A DNA stretch of 64,000 nucleotides from Sphingomonas sp. AR_OL41 (GTDB taxonomy: Bacteria > Pseudomonadota > Alphaproteobacteria > Sphingomonadales > Sphingomonadaceae). The translations under genes and the position numbers were made by a program. The notes beneath the pieces are model-generated. The model saw nothing but the letters and a program-made list of their open reading frames with translations. It was not told where the DNA came from and ran no database searches. Positions 8,596 to 17,709 of the stretch are shown piece by piece. Numbering within the stretch: position 1 is the stretch's first letter; every line of letters begins with the position of its first letter. The stretch spans positions 174,678 through 238,677 of the forward strand of contig NZ_JARYTI010000002.1 in NCBI RefSeq assembly GCF_029911635.1. Reading direction: 5' to 3'.

Positions 8596-10098
8596 TCAAT
8601 CGTCCTCCGGTCGTTCGAAATAGCTCGCATCGCTTGCGCTGCCGCCTTCGGTATCGAGTGCGCGCACGGTGAAACCCATCGGCACGCGCTCCTCGCCATG
8701 CCCGGTCGCGACGACGAAGAGCTGGACGCGGGCGACCTGATCGGCGGCAACCGCCAGCCGCACCGTACGGCCGGCATGGTCGCGACCGTCATTCTCCTGC
8801 CACATCACGCCGTCGATCCCGGACAGCGCGATCTCGAACTGGCGCGGGCGCTCCTCCATGTTGCGGATCTTGACGACATAGCCGTTGCGGATGCTGCCAT
8901 CAGACAGCCGCACCCATTGCGGGTTGCGGGCCTGGGTCACGCTCAGGTCGATCCGGGTACGATTGCCGAGCGCGAAAAGCATGGCTACGCCGATGCTCGC
9001 CCAGACGGTGAAATAGATGATCGTGCGCGGGCGCAACAGCCGACGCAACGCCGACAGCGGCTGCTCGCCACGGCTGGCGCGACGTGCGTCGAGATCAGTC
9101 GTGTAGCCGATCAGCCGCGGCGGACGGCCGACCTTGGCCATGATGTCGTCGCACGCGTCGATGCACAGCGCGCAGGTGATGCAACCGATCTGCGGGCCTT
9201 CGCGGATATCGATCCCGGTCGGGCACACGGCGACACAGGCGTTGCAGTCGATGCAGTCGCCGACGCTGGCAACGCTCGCTGTTCCCGCCGCCATCGCCGC
9301 CAGGTCGACGCCCCCGCTTTTCACCCCAGCCTCCGCCCGCTTCAGCCCGTGGCTGCGCGGCTCACCACGCCAGTATTTGTAGGTAACGGTCAGCGACTGC
9401 TCGTCGAGCATCGCGCTCTGGATGCGCGGCCACGGGCACATATAGATGCACACCTGCTCGCGCATCAGCCCGCCGAGCGTGAAGGTGGTGAAGGTCAGCA
9501 CCCCGACCGTGGCATAGGCGACGAATGGCGCGGTCCCGCCGGCAAAGGCGCGGGCGAGTGTGGGAGCATCGGCGAAGTAGAAGATCCACGCGCCGCCCGT
9601 GAGCGCGGCGATCGCCAGCCAGATGGTGAACTTGGTGCCGCGCCGCAGCACCTTGTTGACGCTCCACGGCGCCGCCTGAAGTCGCAACTGCGCGTTGCGA
9701 TCGCCGTCGATCAGGCGTTCGACATGCACGAACAGGTCGGTCCACACCGTCTGCGGACAGGCATAGCCGCACCATGCGCGCCCGACGGCCGAGGTGACGA
9801 GGAACAGCCCGATCGCCGCCATGATCAGCAGGCCGGCGACATAATAGAATTCGTGCGGCCAGATCTCGATCGCGAACATGTAGAAGCGGCGATGCGCGAG
9901 ATCGACCAGTACCGCCTGGTTGGGCGCATAGGGCCCGCGATCCCAGCGCAGCCACGGGGTGAGATAATAGATCACCAGCGTGACGGCCATGATCGCCCAT
10001 TTCAGCCGCCGGAACAGCCCATCGACGCTCTTGGGGAATATCTTGCGTCGGGCTTCGAAAAACTGTTCCGGCTCGATCAGGTCCTTGGGGTGGGTCAT
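8596..10098 (-). CDS. ccoG: Cytochrome c oxidase accessory protein CcoG (FixG), iron-sulfur membrane protein
   Basis: A 500-residue polyferredoxin-type membrane protein, reported elsewhere to reduce copper during cbb3 oxidase assembly. Several TM helices carry the N-terminal motif CGYACPQTVWTDLF. Two ferredoxin-like clusters follow (CIDCNACVAVCPTG and CITCALCIDACD). The C-terminal 110 residues form an Ig-like FixG domain. The start MTHPKDLIEPEQFF is six bases after the ccoP stop. All positions expected to bind [4Fe-4S] clusters look intact. Confidence 0.95.
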   Translation of the reverse strand: MTHPKDLIEPEQFFEARRKIFPKSVDGLFRRLKWAIMAVTLVIYYLTPWLRWDRGPYAPNQAVLVDLAHRRFYMFAIEIWPHEFYYVAGLLIMAAIGLFLVTSAVGRAWCGYACPQTVWTDLFVHVERLIDGDRNAQLRLQAAPWSVNKVLRRGTKFTIWLAIAALTGGAWIFYFADAPTLARAFAGGTAPFVAYATVGVLTFTTFTLGGLMREQVCIYMCPWPRIQSAMLDEQSLTVTYKYWRGEPRSHGLKRAEAGVKSGGVDLAAMAAGTASVASVGDCIDCNACVAVCPTGIDIREGPQIGCITCALCIDACDDIMAKVGRPPRLIGYTTDLDARRASRGEQPLSALRRLLRPRTIIYFTVWASIGVAMLFALGNRTRIDLSVTQARNPQWVRLSDGSIRNGYVVKIRNMEERPRQFEIALSGIDGVMWQENDGRDHAGRTVRLAVAADQVARVQLFVVATGHGEERVPMGFTVRALDTEGGSASDASYFERPEDD

Positions 10099-10104
10099 TG
10101 GTCG

Positions 10105-11031
10105 TTACGGCTTTGCGACCGGCGTGGCCGGCGCCGCTTCGGCAACCTTGGGCGGCGACGCCTCACCACCGCCGAGCGAATGGACGTAGCTCGCCAGCAT
10201 CTTGATCGTGATCGGGTCAAGCCGCTGGCCCCATGCCGGCATGATGCCATAGCGCGCGTTGGTGATGGTCTGCGTCAGCGTCTCGCGGTTGCCGCCGTAG
10301 AGCCAGATACGGTCGGTCAGGTTGGGCGCGCCGAGCGAGCGATTGCCCTTGGCGTTGTCGCCGTGACAGACCGCGCAATTGGCGGCGAACAGGCCAGCGC
10401 CGCGCTTCGCCGACGCGTCGCCCGGATCCTGGTGCGAGATGAAGCGGACATAGGACACCAGATCGCCGATCTCGGCCGGCTTGAGGATACCGTCGCGACC
10501 GAATGCCGGCATCTGCGACATGCGCGTCGCATCGTCACCCGGCTGACGCACGCCGTGCAGCAGCGTCTGCTGGATCGTCGCGATGTCACCACCCCAGAGC
10601 CAGTCGTCGTCGTTGAGATTGGGGTAGCCCTTGCCGCCCGCAGCGCCTGAACCGTGGCACTGGACGCAATGCACCTTGAAGGCCGAACGCCCACCCTCTT
10701 CCGCCGCGCGCTGCAGCGCGGGATTGCGGGCAATCGCTTCGATCGGGGTCTGGGCGAGCGCGAGCATCACCGGCGCCTTGCGCTGGTGGTCGGCGGCGAG
10801 TTCCTGCTCTAGCTGGCCGTGGCTGGACCAACCCAGCGTCCCCGGCGTCGCGGCGTGCAGGCCGGGGATAGCCGGATACAGCACGCAATAGACGATCGCG
10901 AAGACGATCGTTGCGTAGAGAATGTACAGCCACCAGCGCGGCATCGGGGTATCGAGTTCCTCGATACCATCCCATTCATGTCCGACGGTCATCGTGCCGG
11001 TCGGATGGTCCAGGCGCTCGCCTTCAGCCAT
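10105..11031 (-). CDS. ccoP: Cbb3 oxidase subunit III, di-haem cytochrome c CcoP
   Basis: Membrane-anchored di-haem cytochrome c that feeds electrons to CcoO and CcoN. Of 308 residues, an N-terminal region precedes one TM (YILYATIVFAIVYCVLYPA). Two cytochrome c domains follow, with haem motifs CVQCH and CAVCH. A Pro/Ala-rich tail ends the protein. The ATG at 11031 ([10 protein letters not shown]) is chosen; a longer frame would run into ccoQ. The start overlaps the ccoQ 3' end by eight bases. Confidence 0.95.
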   Translation of the reverse strand: MAEGERLDHPTGTMTVGHEWDGIEELDTPMPRWWLYILYATIVFAIVYCVLYPAIPGLHAATPGTLGWSSHGQLEQELAADHQRKAPVMLALAQTPIEAIARNPALQRAAEEGGRSAFKVHCVQCHGSGAAGGKGYPNLNDDDWLWGGDIATIQQTLLHGVRQPGDDATRMSQMPAFGRDGILKPAEIGDLVSYVRFISHQDPGDASAKRGAGLFAANCAVCHGDNAKGNRSLGAPNLTDRIWLYGGNRETLTQTITNARYGIMPAWGQRLDPITIKMLASYVHSLGGGEASPPKVAEAAPATPVAKP

Positions 11032-11185
11032 CGATCTGCTCCTCTTCGAAGATGCTGGTGGCGGCGCGATGATGGTCGCGCGGCGCCTGGGGTCGGAAAG
11101 TCCAGCCGACAAAAGCGAGGAAGGCGACCCCCATCAGGATCAGGCCCCAGCTATCGGCAAAGGTGCGCAGGCTTTCGTAGATCAC
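11024..11185 (-). CDS. ccoQ: Cbb3 oxidase subunit IV CcoQ (FixQ)
   Basis: A 53-residue single-TM protein starting (M)[15 protein letters not shown], with the TM at about residues 14-30 and the conserved FVGWTFRP at its cytoplasmic edge. The tail is charged. The start is a GTG that overlaps the ccoO stop (GTGA), and the 3' end overlaps ccoP. CcoQ stabilises the oxidase complex. It is identified by its place between ccoO and ccoP and by the W-TF-RP motif. Confidence 0.93.
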   Translation of the reverse strand: MIYESLRTFADSWGLILMGVAFLAFVGWTFRPQAPRDHHRAATSIFEEEQIDG

Positions 11186-11916
11186 TTGGCCCGCTCCCGC
11201 GGCGCCGCCGCCTTGAAGTCGACCTGCGTACCGAGCACCTGAAGATAGGCGATCAACGCATCCATTTCGGTGACGCGCGACGGGTCGCCGTCATAGTCGC
11301 GCGAGGCGGCCTTGGGATAACGTCGGGCCAGATCGGCGGCATCGCCGTCGCTGCCGGCCTGCCCCGAAAGGTCGGTCGCCGCCTTGGTGATGTCCTCGGC
11401 GGTATAGGGCACGCCGACATGGCGCAGCGCTTTCAGATGGTCCCCGATATTGGGCACCGTCAGGTCGCGCTCGGCTAGGAAGGCGTAGGGCGGCATGATC
11501 GACTCCGGCACCACGGCGCGCGGGTCTTTCAGATGCTGGACATGCCATTCGTCCGAATAGCGCCCGCCGACGCGCGCCAGGTCGGGACCGGTGCGCTCCG
11601 ATCCCCATTGGAACGGATGGTCGTACATGCTCTCCGCGGCGAGGCTGTAATGGCCGTAGCGCTCGACCTCGTCGCGGAACGGGCGGATCATCTGGCTATG
11701 GCAGCCATAACATCCCTCACGGATGTAGATGTTGCGACCAGCCAGCTCGAGCGGCGTGTAGGGTCGCACGCCCTCGACCTTGGTGACGGTCGAGTCGATC
11801 CAGAACAGTGGCGCGATCTCGACGATGCCGCCGATGGTGACGACGAGGAAAGCCAGGACTGCGAGCAACGTGACGTTGCGTTCGATCGTCTTGTGGCGAT
11901 GCAGAAAGGAAGCCAT
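11182..11916 (-). CDS. ccoO: Cbb3 oxidase subunit II, mono-haem cytochrome c CcoO
   Basis: A 244-residue membrane-bound cytochrome c. The N-terminal TM is about residues 16-36 ([18 protein letters not shown]). The haem motif is CYGCHSQM, preceded by GRNIYIREG, and an axial Met region follows ([12 protein letters not shown]). The family signature [14 protein letters not shown] is present. It passes electrons from CcoP to the CcoN haems. It begins ten bases after ccoN. Confidence 0.96.
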   Translation of the reverse strand: MASFLHRHKTIERNVTLLAVLAFLVVTIGGIVEIAPLFWIDSTVTKVEGVRPYTPLELAGRNIYIREGCYGCHSQMIRPFRDEVERYGHYSLAAESMYDHPFQWGSERTGPDLARVGGRYSDEWHVQHLKDPRAVVPESIMPPYAFLAERDLTVPNIGDHLKALRHVGVPYTAEDITKAATDLSGQAGSDGDAADLARRYPKAASRDYDGDPSRVTEMDALIAYLQVLGTQVDFKAAAPRERAK

Positions 11917-11926
11917 TGCGCGCTCC

Positions 11927-13591
11927 TCAGTTGGCGGTCGCGGCGGCGAGCGGCGTCACGGGCCGGTCGCGCTCGGGGTCGTAGATGGTCGTGGCGAGCG
12001 GCGCTTCGGCGCGCAGCTTGCCGGCGATGGTCATGGCGACGTTCCACACCATGAACAGGGCGCCGACGAAGTAGAGCAGCCCCCCGCCGATGCGCATCAC
12101 GTAGTAGGGATGCAGCGCGGCCACGACCTCGGCGAACGAATAGACCAGATAGCCGTCCGATCCATATTCGCGCCACATCAGGCCCTGGGTGATCCCCGCC
12201 ACCCACATCGAGGAAGCGTAGAGCACGATGCCGAGCGTGGCGCACCAGAAGTGCCAGTTGATCATGCGCAGCGAATAGATCCGCTCACGGCCCCACAGGC
12301 GCGGCGTCATGAAGTAGATCGCCCCGAAGGTGATCATGCCGTTCCAGCCGAGCGCGCCCGAATGGACATGGCCGATCGTCCAGTTGGTATAGTGGCTGAG
12401 CGAATTGACGCTCTTGATCGACATCATTGGGCCTTCGAAGGTCGACATGCCGTAAAAGGCGAGCGCGAAGACCATCATGCGAATGATCGGGTCGGTGCGG
12501 ATCTTGTCCCACGCGCCGTTGAGCGTCATCAGGCCGTTGATCATCCCGCCCCAGCTCGGCATCCACAGCATGATCGAGAACACTTCGCCCAGCGTCTGCG
12601 CCCAGTCGGGCAGCGCGGTATAGTGAAGGTGATGCGGACCGGCCCAGATGTAGAGGAAGATCAGCGACCAGAAGTGAACGATCGACAACCGGTAGCTGTA
12701 GATCGGGCGCTCGGCCTGTTTCGGCACGAAATAATACATCATGCCGAGGAAGCCGGCGGTCAGGAAGAAGCCGACCGCGTTATGGCCATACCACCACTGT
12801 GTCAGCGCATCCTGCACGCCGGCAAAGGCGGAATAGGATTTCGACCCTTCCCACGACACCGGCAGCGACAGGTTGTTGACCAGGTGCAGCATCGCGACGG
12901 TGATGATGAAGCCGAGGTAGAACCAGTTGGCGACATAGATGTGCGGTTCGGAGCGCTTGACCAGCGTGCCGACGAACACGGCGAGATAGCTGACCCAGAC
13001 GATCGTCAGCCAGATGTCGACATACCATTCGGGCTCGGCATATTCGCGGCCCTCGGTCACGCCCATCAGATAGCCGGTTGCGGCGAGCACGATGAACAGC
13101 TGGTAGCCCCAGAAGACGAAGCGGGCGAGCGCCGGCGCGAACAGCCGCGCCCGGCAGGTGCGCTGCACGACATAGAAGCTCGTGCAGATCAGCGCGTTGC
13201 CGCCAAAGGCAAAAATCACCGCCGAGGTGTGCAACGGCCGCAATCGCCCGAAGGTCGAGAAATCGTAATGGAGATTGAGCAGTGGGAAGGCGAGCTGCGA
13301 GGCGATGACGATGCCGACGAGGAAGCCGACAACGCCCCAGAACACCGTGGCGATCACGCCCCAGCGAATGACGTCGTCATAATAGCGGCTCTGTACCGCC
13401 GCCTTTGCCGCCGACCCGGCCTTCGCCTTGCCGAACTGCCGCGCCGTCACGAAGACGGTCAGCAGCGCCGCGGTGGCGCCGATCGCCATGTGCACGGCAA
13501 AAGCATGATCCACCGCCATGGCGGCCGCGACCGTGCAAGCGAGAAAAACGACGAACCAAAGTCCGCCGCGCAATGCAATATCGTCTTCCAA
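11927..13591 (-). CDS. ccoN: Cbb3 oxidase catalytic subunit I CcoN
   Basis: Haem-copper oxidase subunit (554 residues, about 12-14 TM helices) that reduces O2 to water at low oxygen and pumps protons. Recognisable parts include [18 protein letters not shown] near the CuB site, [17 protein letters not shown] and [20 protein letters not shown], which hold the histidine ligands of CuB and the haems. Length is slightly above the usual 470-550. It is the first gene of the ccoNOQPGHIS transcript. The 111 bases upstream lack an FNR/FixK-type TTGAT-N4-ATCAA palindrome. Confidence 0.97.
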   Translation of the reverse strand: MEDDIALRGGLWFVVFLACTVAAAMAVDHAFAVHMAIGATAALLTVFVTARQFGKAKAGSAAKAAVQSRYYDDVIRWGVIATVFWGVVGFLVGIVIASQLAFPLLNLHYDFSTFGRLRPLHTSAVIFAFGGNALICTSFYVVQRTCRARLFAPALARFVFWGYQLFIVLAATGYLMGVTEGREYAEPEWYVDIWLTIVWVSYLAVFVGTLVKRSEPHIYVANWFYLGFIITVAMLHLVNNLSLPVSWEGSKSYSAFAGVQDALTQWWYGHNAVGFFLTAGFLGMMYYFVPKQAERPIYSYRLSIVHFWSLIFLYIWAGPHHLHYTALPDWAQTLGEVFSIMLWMPSWGGMINGLMTLNGAWDKIRTDPIIRMMVFALAFYGMSTFEGPMMSIKSVNSLSHYTNWTIGHVHSGALGWNGMITFGAIYFMTPRLWGRERIYSLRMINWHFWCATLGIVLYASSMWVAGITQGLMWREYGSDGYLVYSFAEVVAALHPYYVMRIGGGLLYFVGALFMVWNVAMTIAGKLRAEAPLATTIYDPERDRPVTPLAAATAN

Positions 13592-13702
13592 CTAGCCCTC
13601 CCGCCAATCCCATAGCGTCGGCGGGAGCTATCGTGTCGGCGGCAGTTGTAACATATGCGTAGATACCCGTAACTCGGTCGGCGTCACGCTGTCGGGCGCC
13701 TC

Positions 13703-14284
13703 TTACCGGGCCGTGAAACGCTCCACCTCGCCGAGGACGACCGCACGCGCGTCATCGACCGACAGTGCCTGCTCGACCCGCAAACGTTGCCATGCAGCAA
13801 AACTGGCGACCAGATCGAGCGTCTCGAAGGCGATCGTGTCGGCGGCGACTGTCTCCGGGATCAGGGATTGCAACCGCGCCCGCATCAGCGCCAACATGCG
13901 GCTATTCTCGGCGTCGATCGCGGGCGACATATGGCGGTGTGCATCGCCGGCGCGCTTGAACGGCAGCAATCGCTCATAGGTCGCGACGCGGCGTTCGACC
14001 GCCTCGCGCAGGCGACCCTGCCAATCGGGCGCCGTGAAGGGCGCTGCCCAGCCGCCATAATATTTCGTCAGGCCTTCGAGCATCGCCGCGTACAGCGTCT
14101 CCATGTCCTTGAACTGGCGGAACACCGTACGCAGACCCACTTCCGCGCGCGTCGCAACCTGCTCGGCGCTCGGCGTGATCGCGCCCTCCTCGACGAGCGC
14201 CAGCATGGCCGCGACGATCTTGTCGCGACTGGTCCGTGATCGCTTGCGCCGTCCGTCTTCCGGCGCCATGTCTTCCTGCATCAA
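13703..14284 (-). CDS. TetR/AcrR-family transcriptional regulator
   Basis: A 193-residue repressor-type regulator. The N-terminal helix-turn-helix covers about residues 18-65, with PSAEQVATRAEVGLRTVFRQF matching the TetR recognition-helix region. The C-terminal ligand-binding domain is helical and Arg/Ala-rich and does not reveal the ligand. The first start (MMQED) is used; MAPEDG six codons later is possible. It begins nine bases after the sulfatase stop, so it is probably the last gene of the DUF4345-sulfatase-TetR transcript. Palindromes at 16432-16448 and 18648-18664 are its plausible operators, which would make it autoregulated. Confidence 0.9.
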   Translation of the reverse strand: MMQEDMAPEDGRRKRSRTSRDKIVAAMLALVEEGAITPSAEQVATRAEVGLRTVFRQFKDMETLYAAMLEGLTKYYGGWAAPFTAPDWQGRLREAVERRVATYERLLPFKRAGDAHRHMSPAIDAENSRMLALMRARLQSLIPETVAADTIAFETLDLVASFAAWQRLRVEQALSVDDARAVVLGEVERFTAR

Positions 14285-14293
14285 GTCCTGACC

Positions 14294-15988
14294 CTAATTC
14301 GCCCAGTAAATATACGTCTCGCCGGCATGTGGTTTGGTGCCGAGCGGCCGGTCGATAGCGATCGGCGACCGGATTAGCGATGGCCAGGCGGGCTTAACGC
14401 TGTCTTTGTCATGTTGCGCGAGCAGACCCGTCAAGCGCGCAACGACGTCCGGGTGCTGTGATGCGACGTCCCGATGTTCTGTAGGGTCGGATTTCATGTC
14501 GTAGAGCAGCGAAGTGTGTGGAAGATCGAGCGCCTGCAGCTTCCAGTCGCCGTCGCGCACCACGCGATAGGCCCCGTCGCGCCAGAACAGCGTCTGGTGC
14601 GGCGTGCCCGTCGCATGCCCCTCGACCCATGGCATCAGATCGACGCCGTCGATCGTCCGGTCGCGCGGAAAGGTCACCCCCGCCGCGCGGCCCGCGGTCG
14701 CGAAGATATCGAAATGGCTCACCGGCCCCGCAATCGCCATGCCGGGCTTGATCTGGGCCGGCCAGCGCATGAACAACGGCACCTTGACGCCGCCTTCGAA
14801 GAAGGTCGCCTTCCAGCCGCGATACGGTTTGTTGATGTCGGGCAGGCCGATATAATGCGCGCCGCCATTGTCGCTGGTGAAGATCACCAGCGTGTTCTGA
14901 TCGAGCCCTTCCGCCTTGAGCGAGGCCATGACCTTGCCCACGCCGCGATCAAGCGCACGGATCATCGCTGCATAGACGCGGGTGCGGTGGTCCTTGATCT
15001 GCGGCAGCGCGTCGTAATCCGCCTTCGATGCCTGGAGCGGTGTGTGCGGTGCGTTGTAGGCGAGGTACATGAAGAATGGGCGATTGCGATTGGCATGGAT
15101 TGCGGTGGTTGCCTGATCGGTCAGGTAATCGGTCATGTAGCGATCGGGATGGAAGCGATCGCTGCCATTATACTGCACGCTGAACGGCAGGTTTGCCCAC
15201 AGGAAGCGGTCGATCGGGTCGAAATCCTGCTTCGAATTCTCGACGTCGGGGCTGTCCTCGGGCAGGTACATCTGCCCGCCGATCATGAACCCCAGGCTCT
15301 CGTCGAAGCCATGCTGTTCGGGTCGCATCCCGCGACCTTCGCCGAGATGCCATTTGCCGAGATGCACCGTGTGATAGCCCTTGCGCTGCAGCAACTGGGC
15401 GATCGTGACCTCATTGGCGGGAACGCCCTTCTCGATCGTCGTCGCGGGCTGGCGCGCTGCGTCCTCGTCGAAGATCGTCTTGTGCTCCCACTCGGTGGGG
15501 AAATTGGCGATGTTGCGCGCGAAGCGCACCTCGGGACGGATCAGGCTGGTCGGGAACCATGCCGGCGGGTGCGTTTCGGCCGGGGTATATTCGTAACCGA
15601 AGCGCGTCGGATAACGACCGGTCATCAGCGCAGCGCGGCTCGGTGCGCAGGTCGCATTGCCGGCATAGCCGTCGGAAAAGCTCACGCCCTCATGCCCGAT
15701 CGCGTCGATATTGGGCGTCTTGAGCAGGCCGCCGGCGACGCCGCCTCCGTTGAAGCTGATATCGTTATAGCCGAGGTCGTCGCCGACGATCAGGATGATG
15801 TTGGGCGGTCGCTGCGCCACCGGCAGCGCCGCCGTTGCCGGCCCTTGCTGCCAAGTAACGGGGCGGTTGGGATAGATGTGCGGCCCGAGCCAGCCCGGCA
15901 TATGCAGCAGCACATAGTCCTTCGAGAGATAGATTCCCCCCGCGAGCAGCGCGACCGTGCCGAGCGTGACCTTGATCCAGCGCTTCAT
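14294..15988 (-). CDS. Sulfatase (arylsulfatase-type), N-terminally anchored
   Basis: A 564-residue type I sulfatase that hydrolyses a sulfate ester through a formylglycine nucleophile. The N-terminus has a basic tip and a hydrophobic segment (about 6-22), probably a Sec signal anchor; no twin-arginine motif is seen. Metal ligands Asp70 and Asp71 lie in IVGDDLGYND. The modification motif is Cys114 in CAPSRAALMTGRYP, the C-x-P-S-R form used by aerobic formylglycine-generating enzymes. FTSDNGG supplies the distal Asp-Asn metal ligands. The start at 15988 overlaps the DUF4345 stop by four bases; a longer frame is rejected. A candidate maturase is encoded at 18681-19592. The substrate is unknown. 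Confidence 0.93.
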   Translation of the reverse strand: MKRWIKVTLGTVALLAGGIYLSKDYVLLHMPGWLGPHIYPNRPVTWQQGPATAALPVAQRPPNIILIVGDDLGYNDISFNGGGVAGGLLKTPNIDAIGHEGVSFSDGYAGNATCAPSRAALMTGRYPTRFGYEYTPAETHPPAWFPTSLIRPEVRFARNIANFPTEWEHKTIFDEDAARQPATTIEKGVPANEVTIAQLLQRKGYHTVHLGKWHLGEGRGMRPEQHGFDESLGFMIGGQMYLPEDSPDVENSKQDFDPIDRFLWANLPFSVQYNGSDRFHPDRYMTDYLTDQATTAIHANRNRPFFMYLAYNAPHTPLQASKADYDALPQIKDHRTRVYAAMIRALDRGVGKVMASLKAEGLDQNTLVIFTSDNGGAHYIGLPDINKPYRGWKATFFEGGVKVPLFMRWPAQIKPGMAIAGPVSHFDIFATAGRAAGVTFPRDRTIDGVDLMPWVEGHATGTPHQTLFWRDGAYRVVRDGDWKLQALDLPHTSLLYDMKSDPTEHRDVASQHPDVVARLTGLLAQHDKDSVKPAWPSLIRSPIAIDRPLGTKPHAGETYIYWAN

Positions 15989-16371
15989 GACTGCGGCTCC
16001 GCCGCAAAGCTGCGCCAGCCCAGGGCAAGGATCGCGATCATGATCGCCTCGACCAGCATCGGCGGGTAAGCCGTGCTCGCTGCACCATCGAGTAGCAGCG
16101 AAAGCGCGCGTCCGCTGATCGCAACGCCGAGCAGGAGCATCGGGACGAGCAAGGGCGCACGCCATGTCCGCCACGCGCCGATCAGCGCGAAGACCGCGCC
16201 GGTGACGAAGAAGGCGGTGAAGTCGGCGCGGATCGTCGCCATGCCCTGCGACCCGATCGGGGTAAGGAAGAAGCGCTGCGCACCTGATGCCGGGTCGAGC
16301 AGGAAGCTCATTCCAAGGGCGAAATTGAACAATCCGACCAGCGCGACCACGCCGCGCATCACCTTTGTCAT
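15985..16371 (-). CDS. DUF4345 family membrane protein
   Basis: A 128-residue protein with about four TM helices. It contains the family pattern: a first TM (GVVALVGLFNFALGMSFLL), then a G-x-A-x-I-R-A-D-F segment, then GRALSLLLDG. The function of the family is unknown. ATG at 16371 follows GAGGAGC and is preferred over an upstream start. It is translationally coupled to the sulfatase by an ATGA overlap, so it may help the sulfatase act at the membrane; this is inference. The candidate operator lies 60 bases upstream. Confidence 0.85.
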   Translation of the reverse strand: MTKVMRGVVALVGLFNFALGMSFLLDPASGAQRFFLTPIGSQGMATIRADFTAFFVTGAVFALIGAWRTWRAPLLVPMLLLGVAISGRALSLLLDGAASTAYPPMLVEAIMIAILALGWRSFAAEPQS

Positions 16372-16630
16372 GACTTCCCGCTCCTCTGTTTCGCCAAAGC
16401 CTAGCACCACGACGGCCGAGCGCAATTATTTCGGCATTGCCAATGCCACATTATAACGGCATCCTGCGCGGCGAGGGAGATGACGCATGCGGACGCGGGG
16501 CCATCCCCGTAGCGGCCGCATTCGTCATCGGCGTGGCGCCGCTCTCGGGGGGGAATGGTGCCGCGCAGCTCGATCGGACCTTCGCTTCGTGCAGCGGCCC
16601 GACCACGAGCGCCCTCGGCACCCCCATCCG
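16372..16630. other. 259-base gap between two operons
   Basis: Holds the presumed promoter of the DUF4345-sulfatase-TetR operon: minus-strand TATAAT at about 16450-16455 followed directly by the 17-bp palindrome at 16432-16448. The remaining 175 bases are GC-rich and contain one open frame with biased, low-information composition that I do not accept as a gene. Confidence 0.5.
16432..16448. promoter_or_regulatory. Candidate TetR operator upstream of the DUF4345-sulfatase-TetR operon
   Basis: CGGCATTGCCAATGCCA contains the perfect inverted repeat GGCATT-GCC-AATGCC. On the minus strand TATAAT and the two bases GT immediately precede it, so the palindrome would cover the transcription start. 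It shares the form GGCA-N7-TGCCACA[A/T]TAT with the site at 18648-18664. The distance to the first ATG is 60 bases. Confidence 0.6.
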
Positions 16631-17299
16631 TCACGCCGCCGCTTCGATCACGCGCCGTTGCAGCCCGTGCTGCTCCAGTCGCCAGACCAGCTGGTCGAAG
16701 CGGTCCTGCCCGAAAAACGGCTCACCCTCGAACACCATCAGCGGCACGCCATAATGCCCGTCGAGCCGCTGCGCCGCCTGGTTGGCCTCGACCTTCGCGG
16801 CATAGCCCGCCTCATCGGCGGCGATCGCCGCATCGAGTTCGGCCAGATCGAGACCGGCACGCGCGGCTGCCCGGTCAAGATGGTCGCCGAGATGCCAGTC
16901 GGTCACCGACCCACCCCAGATGATCCGGCTCACTTCGTCGAGAAACGCCAGCCCCCGCCCCCGCTCCGCCGCGGCGACGCCGAGATGCGTCAGGCGGTGG
17001 ATATAGGGCTGTTCCTTGGGATAGGTGCGCGTCGCATAATCCATCACTACCGGATCGGGCGATGCCCAGCGGAATGGCAGGCCGACAAATTCAGCGCTGC
17101 GCCCGATATCGCGCATGAAATAGCTTAGCCACAGCGGGTCGTTGCTGGTGAAGAAATCTGGCTGCCGCACCGCGATCGGGTAGACCGGGCAGACATTGAC
17201 CCGCACATCGTAGATCCGCTCGAGCGCGACCAGTCGCGGCGTCACCAGATAGGAATAAGGCGAGCGGAACGACCAATAGAGATCATAGGTCAGCGTCAT
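16631..17299 (-). CDS. DsbA-fold 2-hydroxychromene-2-carboxylate isomerase-like protein
   Basis: A 222-residue thioredoxin-like protein with a helical insertion, related to glutathione-dependent HCCA isomerases and kappa-class GSTs. The N-terminal YDLYWSFRSPYSYLV carries the Ser used in place of a CxxC motif to activate glutathione. The C-terminal VPLMVFEGEPFFGQDRFDQL is the typical cis-Pro and substrate-end segment. HCCA isomerases act in naphthalene-type aromatic catabolism. Here the neighbours are a dehalogenase and a DUF1330 protein, so the real substrate is probably different. Its start overlaps the DUF1330 stop by four bases. Confidence 0.85.
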   Translation of the reverse strand: MTLTYDLYWSFRSPYSYLVTPRLVALERIYDVRVNVCPVYPIAVRQPDFFTSNDPLWLSYFMRDIGRSAEFVGLPFRWASPDPVVMDYATRTYPKEQPYIHRLTHLGVAAAERGRGLAFLDEVSRIIWGGSVTDWHLGDHLDRAAARAGLDLAELDAAIAADEAGYAAKVEANQAAQRLDGHYGVPLMVFEGEPFFGQDRFDQLVWRLEQHGLQRRVIEAAA

Positions 17300-17709
17300 G
17301 CCGCGGGCACCTTGGTCCGGATGTTGAGCTGACCGGCCAGCCCGGCGATGCGGTGCTTTTCGATCGCCTGATAGGCGGGCGACTGGACCATCGCCATCAT
17401 CGCCGCGCGCGACGGATATTGCGCCAGCGCGACCATGTCCCAGAGTTCGTCACTCTCTCCCAGCATCAATTCCGTCACCGCGCCCGCAAAGACTGCGGTA
17501 CCGCCGACGGATTCCAGACACGCGCGCACCGCCGCACCATAGCGCGCATAGGCCTCACGCCCGGAAAGCTCCGGTTCGCTGCCATCGGGATATTCGGCCT
17601 TGTCCTTGAACTTGAGCAGATTGACCATCACGAACGGGCCATCCTCGGCCCCACCGAAAAAGGCGGCGATCTGCTCGGGCTTGGGGAAAACGGCGTTGGT
17701 AACGTTCAT
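17296..17709 (-). CDS. DUF1330 family protein
   Basis: A 137-residue dimeric alpha/beta-barrel (ferredoxin-like) protein. The family pattern [11 protein letters not shown], the central [11 protein letters not shown] and [21 protein letters not shown] are all present. The function is unknown, though the fold often binds small organic molecules. It overlaps both neighbours by four bases, so it is made with the dehalogenase and the isomerase and may bind or process one of their intermediates; this is inference. Confidence 0.85.
   Translation of the reverse strand: MNVTNAVFPKPEQIAAFFGGAEDGPFVMVNLLKFKDKAEYPDGSEPELSGREAYARYGAAVRACLESVGGTAVFAGAVTELMLGESDELWDMVALAQYPSRAAMMAMVQSPAYQAIEKHRIAGLAGQLNIRTKVPAA

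Noticed and set aside
8467..10650. 727-codon plus-strand frame opposite ccoG and ccoP
   Set aside because: Typical GC-rich shadow frame; the minus strand encodes clear cbb3 assembly proteins.
16401..16634. 77-codon minus-strand frame overlapping the operator
   Set aside because: Low-information Arg/Gly composition; it covers the promoter and palindrome of the sulfatase operon.
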